Assembly (NCBI RefSeq): GCF_001553345.1
Contig: NZ_KQ960746.1
Location: 1-6,057, forward strand
Origin: Veillonella sp. DNF00869
GTDB lineage: Bacteria; Bacillota; Negativicutes; Veillonellales; Veillonellaceae
Direction of reading: 5' to 3'
Length of the DNA stretch: 6,057 bases
The notes beneath the pieces are model-generated. The model made no database searches and was not told the DNA's origin. It saw only the letters and a program-made list of their open reading frames with translations. Every line of letters starts with the position of its first letter. The first letter of the stretch is position 1. Position numbers and translations under genes: made by a program. Below are positions 1 through 6,057 of the stretch, piece by piece.

Positions 1-6
1 TAGTTT

Positions 7-32
7 GAGAAGGGGTGTGTTACGGTCTTCTC
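7..32. other. Weak hairpin beyond the ATPase gene
   Basis: GAGAAG (7-12) and CTTCTC (27-32) form a six-pair stem with a 14-base loop. Only three T residues follow on the plus strand, and AAACTA follows on the minus strand, so it is a poor terminator in either direction. The other bases in 1-62 show no gene and no convincing end for the minus-strand operon, which may continue beyond the window. Confidence 0.25.
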
Positions 33-62
33 TTTATCATATTTAGTTAACCCCGCCACAGG

Positions 63-2948
63 CTACATAGCGTTACAAGTGATACCTATAGCCTCAAGAT
101 TATATGTATGCACTTTTTCACTAGCTAACTGGCTCGTCGTCTCATGGCAAGTAAATAAAAATACTTGTGTATGTTCACTAATTCTTTCTATTACCTGTAA
201 CGTCAACTTTTGCCGTTCTAGATCGAATCTAACTAACACATCATCTAACAGTAACGGTAAAGATTCTACTTTTTCAGCAAATGACTCCGCCAAGCTAAGT
301 CGCAATGCCAAATACACTTGATCTCCCAGTCCACTACTCCATTTGCCTAAAGGAATCTCTCGTCCCGTTGTATCTTTTACATATGCCCCTTTATGTGCAT
401 CATCCATATGCAGAGTATAGATACCACCTGTCATGGCTTTCACATAGGCAGACGCTCTCGCTAGCATCGCCGGTTGCCGATCTGTTTCGTATTCTTGTTG
501 TGCTAGTTCCATGCCATGGTTGATGAATACATAAGTCATCCACTCTTCTAAAGCTTCTCGAAGCTCCGCTTCTAGCTGTTCTTTTTTCAACAATGCTTCG
601 GACACTGCATGAGATGTGCTCAAGTGGCGCATAGATTCCTGCAAGGTCCCCCGCTCTTCATACAATGCCTGTAAGGATGATTCAATATTCGCTAATTCCG
701 TTTCACTGCGGGAGTACTCTAATTCCCACTTCCCTTTATCATTGCCTTGTAAACGACGATACCACACATCCTTATGAAATTCTTTCGGTGCCAACAAATC
801 CAATTGTCGCTGACTTTGCCGATAAATCGTCTCCCACTGCTTATATTGATCCTGTTCCAATAAGCGCTGACGATATTCTGCCGCGCTCTTAGCACCACCT
901 TTTTGAATCAACTCTTCTTGGGCTAAGAATAATTCTTTTTCTTTCTTGCTCCACGTAGCATATTCTTCACGATAGTTTTTACGCTGGCTTTCCTTTTGCT
1001 CCCACCGCACACGATTCTGCTTATGTAATTGCAATTGATGATAGACTACACGCAGCTCTACGATAGATGGCAATGTCTGCAACTGCAAGGAGCTCCACAA
1101 TTTTCGACACCGATTCACAATCGCATCCAATTGTTCATGATGCAAGCCCACTTGCTTTTGGTAGCCCTCAAACTCACGTAATCGCTCATGATACGCTTGA
1201 TATTCTTCTTTCATGCCATAGAATGCATCATCTCGGTTCGTTTGTTTAGCCGCCTTTGGCAACCAAGCTTCCCAGACATCCATGGCCTCAGTGCCTGCCG
1301 CTTCCAAGGTTTTACCTTCCGTCACCCACTGCGCTTTCATTACTTCGTAAGCTTTAAAATGGCTTACATCCTCTTCATAGCCTTTGATTTGTTCCGCTAC
1401 TTCCTGTATATCTGAAAGTAAACTTTCATACTCCTCTTCCGTAGTTGGCATAGTTCGTTTAGCTATCTCTTCCAAACTTGAGAAGTCTTTAACAGATGTG
1501 TTCGCATCTACTGAGTCTATTTTTTTCGCCTTATATTTTTGAACTATTAGAACCACACCTAGCAATACCCCTAGGATGCCCGCTATAGCCTGTATGCCAA
1601 ACACATCTGCATAAGTCATATGCCAAGCTAATAGGATTATACCCAACACTACTAATACTATTCCACCTATATAGTAAGCTCGTCCCGATTTCACTATTAC
1701 CTCAGGTTCAGCCTGTTGTCCTAATAGGTATGCGTTCCTGAGAGCTTCTAGGGCAGTTTGTTTTTCTTCTAGCCCTCTCACTGCATCAGCTACCTGAAGG
1801 GCCCTATCATCCTGTGGAAATGGCTCTCGACGTTGCCATGCCTCATAGGCTTCACGAGCACTTCGTAATTGCCGTGCTGCTTGTTCCCCATCATGCCAAT
1901 TCACATCCCTAGGAAACTCTTCTACATCACGCCAATACTTATGAGATTTTCCTATGATTGCCAGTTGCGCCTGTACTTTTTCTAGATAGAGATCTCCTTC
2001 ACGGCATTCTTTTTCTAACTGTGTCCACTTAGATATCTCTTGGTACAAACTTTCAATTTCTTGCTCATACATTCCAAGCCTATCTTCCGGATCAAAGTTA
2101 TCTGGTACTAGTCCTTCCTCTTTACCACGCCACACACGCATATACTCTTGGCAGCGACGAATTTCTTCATCTAACGCTAAAAACGTTTCTCGTTCTAAAG
2201 GCTCATTCACATGGAATTGATGCATATGTTGTTTTGCTTCTTCTGCCCGTTTATACGTATCCCAAGCACGCAAAACACGTTCCACTTCTTGTAGATACTC
2301 CTTGCGCTCTTGCCGTTGCTCTTGCAATGTAGCTTCTTTCTGTTCTAACTCTACTAAAGAAGCTTGCCATGTATAATACTCCTGTTCGCCTTGCTGAAGT
2401 TTACGGATTTCCTGTTCTACCTCTTGCAAACGGTCCAACAAAGCATTAATGGTTCGCTTACCAGTAGGCGATGCTACTAATAACTGACTGGCTAATTCAT
2501 CTACATCTTTCACAAGTGTACCCAGAGATTCTCCGCCCTCAGCACCAAAAAACCGAGTTCTCACGTCTACTTCCTGTATGATGTCTACCCCTTGTAGATC
2601 ATCTAAGGTAATAGCAAAAATGCGATCGTACGTCTTTTTATCTAGTCCTTGCCACCATAATTCTGCTGGCTCTACGGTATAGCGCTCTCCTCCTACCTCG
2701 TAAAAGTCTAGTTCTTTTCCTTTACGCCCAATATGGTATGTGTGACCTTCTCGCTCCACTAGAATATATCCATCTACAGGCTCTTCTTTCCTCTTTGTTC
2801 CCAATAAAATACCACGAAAGGCTTGGAGCAATGTAGTTTTTCCACTCCCGTTCGGTCCGTACAGCACATGTAATCCTGTATCATAGGGTTCAAATCTCCA
2901 CTGAGTATAGGGGCCATATTGTTCTATATATATTTCTTTAATCTTCAT
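63..2948 (-). CDS. yhaN: YhaN-type SbcC/Rad50-like membrane-anchored AAA ATPase
   Basis: Predicted ATPase subunit of an SbcCD/Rad50-Mre11-like DNA-processing complex, 961 aa from the chosen start, close to the usual YhaN length. The N-terminal half-domain has Walker A GPNGSGKTT at residues 31-39. Long Glu/Gln/Lys/Arg-rich coiled-coil stretches follow (about 170-410 and 490-800). They are interrupted by two hydrophobic helices (about 425-444 and 453-470) forming a membrane hairpin followed by basic QKYKAKK. The C-terminal half-domain has an ABC signature-like SSGLGDQ (about 871-877), Walker B LPLLLDDVLVRFD (about 897-909, ending in DD as I recall for this family rather than DE) and an H-loop histidine in FTCHET (about 935). 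There is no CxxC zinc hook. The start at 2948 gives MKIKEIYIEQYGPY, the normal family N-terminus, and has AGGGG seven bases upstream. An in-frame ATG at 2996 would add 16 residues but has no ribosome site. The gene overlaps the nuclease gene by 11 bases, suggesting coupled translation. Family assignment is strong; the molecular role is inferred. Confidence 0.9.
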   Translation of the reverse strand: MKIKEIYIEQYGPYTQWRFEPYDTGLHVLYGPNGSGKTTLLQAFRGILLGTKRKEEPVDGYILVEREGHTYHIGRKGKELDFYEVGGERYTVEPAELWWQGLDKKTYDRIFAITLDDLQGVDIIQEVDVRTRFFGAEGGESLGTLVKDVDELASQLLVASPTGKRTINALLDRLQEVEQEIRKLQQGEQEYYTWQASLVELEQKEATLQEQRQERKEYLQEVERVLRAWDTYKRAEEAKQHMHQFHVNEPLERETFLALDEEIRRCQEYMRVWRGKEEGLVPDNFDPEDRLGMYEQEIESLYQEISKWTQLEKECREGDLYLEKVQAQLAIIGKSHKYWRDVEEFPRDVNWHDGEQAARQLRSAREAYEAWQRREPFPQDDRALQVADAVRGLEEKQTALEALRNAYLLGQQAEPEVIVKSGRAYYIGGIVLVVLGIILLAWHMTYADVFGIQAIAGILGVLLGVVLIVQKYKAKKIDSVDANTSVKDFSSLEEIAKRTMPTTEEEYESLLSDIQEVAEQIKGYEEDVSHFKAYEVMKAQWVTEGKTLEAAGTEAMDVWEAWLPKAAKQTNRDDAFYGMKEEYQAYHERLREFEGYQKQVGLHHEQLDAIVNRCRKLWSSLQLQTLPSIVELRVVYHQLQLHKQNRVRWEQKESQRKNYREEYATWSKKEKELFLAQEELIQKGGAKSAAEYRQRLLEQDQYKQWETIYRQSQRQLDLLAPKEFHKDVWYRRLQGNDKGKWELEYSRSETELANIESSLQALYEERGTLQESMRHLSTSHAVSEALLKKEQLEAELREALEEWMTYVFINHGMELAQQEYETDRQPAMLARASAYVKAMTGGIYTLHMDDAHKGAYVKDTTGREIPLGKWSSGLGDQVYLALRLSLAESFAEKVESLPLLLDDVLVRFDLERQKLTLQVIERISEHTQVFLFTCHETTSQLASEKVHTYNLEAIGITCNAM

Positions 2949-4182
2949 GATCATTCCCCTGTAATAAACGGACTCCATCACGTCTCGCTTTTTCATAGGC
3001 GGATTGCAACATAGCCTCTGTCACTAGTCGACTATGCGTTCCTAATCGCTTCCATTCTGGGCGAGCTTTTACAATCATTTCTAGTGCTTCTATCCCCGTA
3101 TGCATGGAGTCGATAGCTTTCACATAATCCCTAATCATCCCCGGTGCTATACTTGGATGACTAATACTGCCTAATTCACAATCGATACCGATAATATACA
3201 CTCCATATTTACCTGTCTCTTCAGCATGAGATTCCTCTATCCAAGTAGCTCGAACCTTGCTATCTCGCGCCATCTCTGATAAAGGTCCTGCTCCTATCAA
3301 GCGAATCGATAACAAAATAGATATATTAGATTTCCGTAACATCTCTTTTTTGTGACGCAACATTTCTAACATCTCCAATACAGATTTTACTTGTCCTAAA
3401 TCAATAGTCTCTTCAGCAAAACGGATTGCATTCGTCTCATAAAATTGCGTTTCTACAGTACCACGACTAGATACATCCACTACATAGCAACCTTTCGGCC
3501 CACTTTCACCACGATGCAATCCTTGTGTGTTTCCTGCATACACAATATATGGATGATCGCTAATAATTTGACGCTTATGAACATGCCCAAAAGCCCAATA
3601 TTGAATAGGAATACTACGCAAGGATTCCAGTGTACAAGGTCCTGTCTGATCATGCCCTTCATGTATGCCTACCGTACCATGCACAAGGGCAATGGAAAAA
3701 AGATCGCTCCGTAACGGATGAATAGTAGAGGCCATATCTTCATATTGAGTACTATGGTCAATACTCCGGCCATAGAGACCCGCTACCTCTTGTCCTCGCA
3801 CTAGAAGCGGAAACCGTTCCACCCGTTCAGATGAAAAGATATGCACATTCTTTGGTAACGGCATATGTCGTTTCCAACTATCAGCAGGATCATGATTACC
3901 TTGTACTACATAAACAGCAATCTGTTCCTTATCCAAACTTTCACATCCACGTACAAAATGCATCTCTGCTTCTAAAGGATGGTCTACTCCATCATATACA
4001 TCACCTGTAATCAGAACTGCTGCTACACGCTGACGAATAGCTAGATTTACAATATTCTGAAAGGATGTATAGGTAGCACGTACCATGGCTGCATCTAAGG
4101 ATCTGCCAAATGATTTTAAATAGCGAAAAGGCGCCCCTAAATGGAGATCCCCACATTGTATAAATCTAAATGGTATACCCAT
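2938..4182 (-). CDS. yhaO: YhaO/SbcD-like metallophosphoesterase (DNA repair exonuclease)
   Basis: Predicted Mn-dependent nuclease of the calcineurin-like phosphoesterase superfamily, 414 aa, similar in length to YhaO. All five metal-binding motifs are present: CGDLHLG (D12, H14), ITGDVYDG (G60-D61), VQGNHDP (G95-N96-H97-D98), LVHGT (H168) and FGHVHKR (G199-H200-x-H202), so it should be catalytically competent. Residues 1 to about 245 are the catalytic domain. The remaining 170 residues would be the cap and partner-binding region, by analogy with SbcD/Mre11. It should act in the cytoplasm, with the next gene's ATPase as partner, on DNA ends or hairpins; that substrate is inferred from the family. 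There is no signal peptide. The start has AAAGGG seven bases upstream and lies one base after the stop of the regulator gene. The end overlaps the ATPase gene by 11 bases. It could instead be called a generic SbcD homologue, but the partner's membrane hairpin favours the YhaO/YhaN type. Confidence 0.92.
   Translation of the reverse strand: MGIPFRFIQCGDLHLGAPFRYLKSFGRSLDAAMVRATYTSFQNIVNLAIRQRVAAVLITGDVYDGVDHPLEAEMHFVRGCESLDKEQIAVYVVQGNHDPADSWKRHMPLPKNVHIFSSERVERFPLLVRGQEVAGLYGRSIDHSTQYEDMASTIHPLRSDLFSIALVHGTVGIHEGHDQTGPCTLESLRSIPIQYWAFGHVHKRQIISDHPYIVYAGNTQGLHRGESGPKGCYVVDVSSRGTVETQFYETNAIRFAEETIDLGQVKSVLEMLEMLRHKKEMLRKSNISILLSIRLIGAGPLSEMARDSKVRATWIEESHAEETGKYGVYIIGIDCELGSISHPSIAPGMIRDYVKAIDSMHTGIEALEMIVKARPEWKRLGTHSRLVTEAMLQSAYEKARRDGVRLLQGNDHED
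2956..2960 (-). promoter_or_regulatory. Ribosome binding site deciding the YhaN start
   Basis: AGGGG on the minus strand lies seven bases before the ATG at 2948, inside the end of the upstream nuclease gene. It is only one base from the intermediate ATG at 2954, too close to serve it. No comparable purine run precedes the in-frame ATG at 2996. This supports 2948 as the true start. Confidence 0.6.
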
Positions 4183-4183
4183 A

Positions 4184-5584
4184 TTATAACCCTTTCCATG
4201 CCTTTGCTAATACCTGTACTGCCCGTTCTAATTCACAGGTAGGAATACCGCTAAAAGACAATAAAACCTCCACCATATCGGTGTCCACCGTATCTAACAC
4301 CTTAACATCACAAGCCGATGCTAAGGCTCGTAATGCCAACTGTTCTCCATCCACATACCTGAGTCGCACCCCTGCATAGACTCCTCCTTCAGGAGCAACC
4401 ACTTCATAAGTATCACCCAAATAGCGTCGCAATAAACTAGTAAAATACTTACTTTTTTCTAAATAGTGTTTTCGAAGCCGACGAATTTGTTTATTCCATT
4501 CCCCTGCATTCATATACATAGCCCATGCCAACTGTTCTAGGACACTAGCACTTTGCCCGTAATCTTTACGATGACTATGAAAGTCTTTATACAAAGTGAT
4601 TGGCAATACAAGATAGCTTAATCGAATAGAAGGTGGTAATACCTTCGATGGTGTGCCCATGTAAATCACGCAATCATTTCTATCCATTCCTTGTAAGGAT
4701 AATACAGGCTTCCCATAATAACGAAGTTCACTATCATAGTCATCCTCGATAATATATGCCTCTTTATGCTGAGCCCATCGTAACAATTCCATTCGTTCTT
4801 GTATCGTCATGATGCGTCCCATACTATCTCCATGAGATGGCATACAATAGACCACATCTATCTGCGCTTTTTGAAGAGTATGGATTCGCCCCGGAGAACG
4901 CATATCTAGTTCTAGCACAGAAAATCCATAGTCCTTCCAAACTGCTTTCGCAAAACTAGGACTTTGACGATCCAAAGCCACCTTAGATTTTCCTTGACGT
5001 TGCAATAAAGAGACGATCATTTGCAAAGAATTAAGAGTACCACTAGTCACAAGAATACGATCTACTGTAGCTCTTACACCTCGTGCCTGTTGCAAATATT
5101 GATTCAACGCACTCCGCAGTTCTGGTTCCCCTTCTAATTGACCATAGGTCATAAGACGTTTCGTATCTCGTAAGGCATATCCAATAAAACGTTTCCATCG
5201 CTTAAAGTCAAATCCTTCTGGGTCCATGGCACCGGTAGCAAAATTGTAAAGAATCGGAGATTTCACTGGTGAAAGACTTCCTTCACAGGACATATTCCAT
5301 GTAGGATGATTCTGCATCATAGTATCACAGTCGCCACCTAGAGGCTGCACAATCTCCAATACCTCATAAGGAGCCTTTTTATGAGCTTGAATATATCCTT
5401 CCGTAGCCAGTTGTAGATAGGCTTGTTCCACCGTAATCTTACTGACCCCTAACTGTGCCGCCATAGATCGTATAGAAGGAAGCCGTTCCCCTGGACGGTA
5501 TAAGCCCTGCTCAATATGTACTTTTACAGCCTCATATACCTGCTCGTACATGGGAATCCCTGCATTTGCATCTAGGACAATCAT
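4184..5584 (-). CDS. MocR/GabR-type transcriptional regulator (GntR winged helix fused to PLP aminotransferase fold)
   Basis: 466-aa regulator of the MocR subfamily. Residues 10-75 are a GntR winged helix: PMYEQVYEAVKVHI, then GERLPSIRSMAAQLGVSKITV, with recognition helix and wing to EGYIQAHKK. A linker (about 76-110) leads to a fold-type-I aminotransferase domain. That domain shows YGQLEGEPELRSAL (about 147-160), EDDYDSELRYYG (280-291; D281 and Y283 match the cofactor-contacting Asp and Tyr of GabR) and MGTPSKVLPPSIRLSY (309-324; K314 should form the Schiff base with PLP). Such proteins are normally dimeric DNA-binding regulators that sense a small amine or PLP itself; the effector here cannot be read from sequence. 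The start at 5584 has GGAGG with a six-base gap. It is the first gene of the probable operon, one base before the nuclease gene, rather than divergent from a metabolic target as is typical for MocR. Autoregulation and control of the nuclease operon are inferences. Confidence 0.92.
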   Translation of the reverse strand: MIVLDANAGIPMYEQVYEAVKVHIEQGLYRPGERLPSIRSMAAQLGVSKITVEQAYLQLATEGYIQAHKKAPYEVLEIVQPLGGDCDTMMQNHPTWNMSCEGSLSPVKSPILYNFATGAMDPEGFDFKRWKRFIGYALRDTKRLMTYGQLEGEPELRSALNQYLQQARGVRATVDRILVTSGTLNSLQMIVSLLQRQGKSKVALDRQSPSFAKAVWKDYGFSVLELDMRSPGRIHTLQKAQIDVVYCMPSHGDSMGRIMTIQERMELLRWAQHKEAYIIEDDYDSELRYYGKPVLSLQGMDRNDCVIYMGTPSKVLPPSIRLSYLVLPITLYKDFHSHRKDYGQSASVLEQLAWAMYMNAGEWNKQIRRLRKHYLEKSKYFTSLLRRYLGDTYEVVAPEGGVYAGVRLRYVDGEQLALRALASACDVKVLDTVDTDMVEVLLSFSGIPTCELERAVQVLAKAWKGL

Positions 5585-5606
5585 CTAGGTCCTCCAGAAT
5601 AACACA

Positions 5607-5621
5607 CCTTACACCCTTACA
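5607..5621 (-). repeat. Tandem 7-base direct repeat upstream of the regulator gene
   Basis: TGTAAGG occurs twice on the minus strand (5615-5621 and 5607-5613), offset by eight bases, beginning 23 bases before the regulator start codon. MocR proteins often bind direct repeats near their own promoters, so this is a possible operator half-site pair. However, it lies downstream of the predicted promoter and the repeats are short. Confidence 0.25.
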
Positions 5622-5645
5622 TGTATATATCTATCTTTAACTCTC

Positions 5646-5695
5646 AGTTCTTGGGCGGTTCCTTTAATTACTCCATTATCCCCAAAAATTGAACT
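5646..5695 (-). promoter_or_regulatory. Imperfect dyad in the operon leader (possible structured RNA or operator)
   Basis: On the minus strand AGTTC, a five-base bulge and TTGGG are followed, after about 25 bases, by the contiguous complement CCCAAGAACT. This makes a ten-pair bulged stem in the predicted leader RNA. It could be an RNA element or a DNA dyad read by the MocR protein. No known riboswitch consensus was matched convincingly, and the stem could be accidental. Confidence 0.25.
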
Positions 5696-5724
5696 ATTAT
5701 TTCTAAAATATATTCTTACTCTCT

Positions 5725-5753
5725 ATTATAAAAGTAAACACGAAAAATGACTA
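5725..5753 (-). promoter_or_regulatory. Candidate promoter of the regulator-nuclease-ATPase operon
   Basis: A perfect TATAAT -10 box on the minus strand (5725-5730) is preceded by TAGTCA (5748-5753, four of six matches to TTGACA) with a 17-base spacer in AT-rich DNA. Transcription would start near 5718, leaving a leader of about 130 nt before the regulator gene. It is the best match I see on this strand in the intergenic region, but AT-rich DNA gives chance matches. Confidence 0.5.
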
Positions 5754-5807
5754 CACCCAAAATTACAACGATTTTTCTCCATATATTCACGTAAAGTCTA
5801 GTGATAT

Positions 5808-5836
5808 TTGCATTTAGCAATAAACAATGCTATACT
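5808..5836 (+). promoter_or_regulatory. Extended -10 promoter of the antisense RNA
   Basis: TTGCAT (5808-5813, -35) and TATACT (5831-5836, -10) are separated by exactly 17 bases. TG at 5828-5829 makes an extended -10. Transcription should start about 5843. No ORF with a ribosome site follows, but a GC-rich hairpin terminator does, about 110 bases later, as expected for a small RNA gene. Confidence 0.75.
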
Positions 5837-5844
5837 TATCTTAT

Positions 5845-5883
5845 AAAAAAGAAGAGCTAATAACGTGTGCTGGCGTTAGGCTC
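5845..5883 (-). terminator. Predicted terminator of the toxin mRNA
   Basis: Reading the minus strand, GAGC-C-TAACG pairs with CGTTA-TTA-GCTC (nine pairs with an internal loop, eight-base loop), followed by TTC and six T residues (5850-5845). It would end the toxin transcript almost exactly where the antisense RNA begins, so the two RNAs are fully nested. The stem is weaker than the plus-strand terminator. Confidence 0.6.
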
Positions 5884-5909
5884 ATCTTAAAGATACTGAA
5901 ACTGAATTT

Positions 5910-5954
5910 GCCTAACGTGCTAAGGTGTGTGAGACCTTATCCGTTAGGCTTTTT
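5910..5954 (+). terminator. Rho-independent terminator of the antisense RNA
   Basis: GCCTAACG (5910-5917) pairs with CGTTAGGC (5942-5949). Above a small internal loop, TAAGGT (5921-5926) pairs with ACCTTA (5934-5939) around a seven-base loop. Five T residues follow (5950-5954). Fourteen pairs plus a T-run make a good intrinsic terminator on the plus strand. On the minus strand the same hairpin is followed by AAATT, so it is not a two-way terminator. Confidence 0.82.
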
Positions 5955-5960
5955 CATTGT

Positions 5961-6038
5961 CTATTTTACTAGATCAATGAATTGAATTGCTAAACTAGCA
6001 ATAGAAATCATCAAGGAGATTTTTTCATACTTAGTCAT
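5961..6038 (-). CDS. Small hydrophobic TxpA/BsrG-like (holin-like) type I toxin
   Basis: 25-codon ORF encoding a peptide that begins MTKYEKISLMIS and ends FIDLVK. Residues 7-24 form one hydrophobic stretch with a charged N-terminus, as in single-pass membrane peptides. The start M-x-x-Y-E-x-(I/L)-x-x-M-I resembles Bacillus TxpA and BsrG and related holin-like toxins, which disturb the cell membrane or envelope when freed from their antisense RNA. At 25 residues it is shorter than those (about 38-59) and lacks their basic tail. The ATG at 6038 is preceded by a near-perfect AGGAGGTG. A separate plus-strand RNA is antisense to its 3' untranslated region. The toxin promoter lies outside the window. 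The ORF is too short for coding statistics; the call rests on the ribosome site, peptide pattern and antisense RNA. Toxicity is an inference. Confidence 0.75.
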   Translation of the reverse strand: MTKYEKISLMISIASLAIQFIDLVK

Positions 6039-6044
6039 AGCAAC

Positions 6045-6052
6045 CACCTCCT
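6045..6052 (-). promoter_or_regulatory. Very strong ribosome binding site of the toxin ORF
   Basis: AGGAGGTG on the minus strand ends six bases before the ATG at 6038, within a longer G-rich run starting at the window edge. Such extended anti-16S matches are common in type I toxin mRNAs, whose translation is then held in check by RNA structure or antisense RNA. This site is the main evidence that the very short ORF is translated. Confidence 0.8.
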
Positions 6053-6057
6053 CCCAT

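Larger units (their letters stand above)
5843..5954 (+). ncRNA. Predicted antisense RNA antitoxin of a type I toxin-antitoxin locus
   Basis: Small non-coding RNA of roughly 110 nt, bounded by a strong plus-strand promoter (5808-5836) and an intrinsic terminator (5910-5954). It is transcribed toward the minus-strand toxin ORF and stops about six bases before that ORF's stop codon. It is therefore complementary to nearly the whole 3' untranslated region of the toxin mRNA but to none of its coding sequence. This is the geometry of the Bacillus txpA/RatA and bsrG/SR4 pairs, where the RNA duplex promotes degradation of the toxin mRNA. The RNA has a 5' hairpin (5854-5883) and the terminator hairpin; an 8-base motif is present three times and allows alternative folds. 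Start and end are predicted to within a few bases. Antitoxin function is inferred from geometry and from the toxin-like ORF. Confidence 0.72.

Noticed and set aside
79..1415. Several plus-strand open frames of 60-80 codons opposite the ATPase gene
   Set aside because: They lie within the antisense strand of a clearly conserved coding region and show no recognisable domains.
2949..2996. Sixteen-residue N-terminal extension of the ATPase from the ATG at 2996
   Set aside because: No ribosome site precedes it, it lies wholly inside the nuclease gene, and family proteins begin at the MKIKEI segment.
5646..5695. Resemblance to a riboswitch (GGGGATAATGG and AACCGCC recall the fluoride class; CTGAGAG recalls the TPP class) in the operon leader
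   Set aside because: The remaining conserved elements and pairings of those classes are not found, spacing is wrong, and the downstream genes are not fluoride or thiamine genes.
5691..5717. Possible plus-strand promoter (TTGAAC with TATTCT)
   Set aside because: Partial matches in AT-rich DNA, with no clear transcript unit of its own before the much better promoter at 5808-5836.
5730..5786. Eighteen-codon minus-strand ORF starting MEKNRCNF in the intergenic region
   Set aside because: It has no ribosome site and overlaps the candidate operon promoter; likely a chance ORF.
6031..6057. Eight-codon ORF MGGGGCYD overlapping the toxin start on the minus strand
   Set aside because: It is made almost entirely of the toxin ribosome site sequence and has no ribosome site of its own within the window. 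A coupling role cannot be excluded but has no support.

Overview
The window has low-to-moderate GC and dense, tightly packed genes with clear Shine-Dalgarno sites. Together with proteins of the YhaN/YhaO and MocR families, this points to the Bacillota (Firmicutes). The flavour of the proteins would fit the Negativicutes (Veillonella-like genera), but that is an impression and not a demonstrated placement.

Layout. Positions 63-5584 hold three genes on the minus strand, read from right to left as one probable operon. The first is a MocR-type transcription factor, with a GntR-like winged helix fused to a PLP-dependent aminotransferase fold (5584 down to 4184). The second is a YhaO/SbcD-like metallophosphoesterase nuclease (4182 to 2938). 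The third is a YhaN-type, SbcC/Rad50-like ATPase (2948 to 63). The first two are one base apart and the last two overlap by 11 bases, so they are probably co-transcribed and translationally coupled. The nuclease and ATPase should form an SbcCD/Mre11-Rad50-like DNA-end-processing machine. It is an unusual one, because the ATPase carries a two-helix membrane hairpin in the middle of its coiled-coil region and no CxxC zinc hook. The MocR regulator heading the operon is the natural candidate for controlling it, but its effector is unknown.

Positions 5585-5960 contain no protein gene. The half next to the operon holds a candidate operon promoter, a roughly 130-nt leader with an imperfect dyad, and a short direct repeat. 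The half at the right holds an antisense RNA gene on the plus strand, with an extended -10 promoter at 5808-5836 and a terminator ending near 5954.

At the right edge (6038 to 5961, minus strand) is a 25-codon ORF with a very strong ribosome binding site. It encodes a hydrophobic peptide resembling the TxpA/BsrG holin-like toxins. The plus-strand RNA is complementary to essentially the whole 3' untranslated region of this ORF's transcript, and that transcript has its own terminator beside the antisense RNA's start. Toxin ORF plus convergent nested antisense RNA make a convincing, though unproven, type I toxin-antitoxin locus. It is the most interesting element here. The toxin promoter lies beyond the window. 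The first 62 bases hold no gene, only a weak hairpin.
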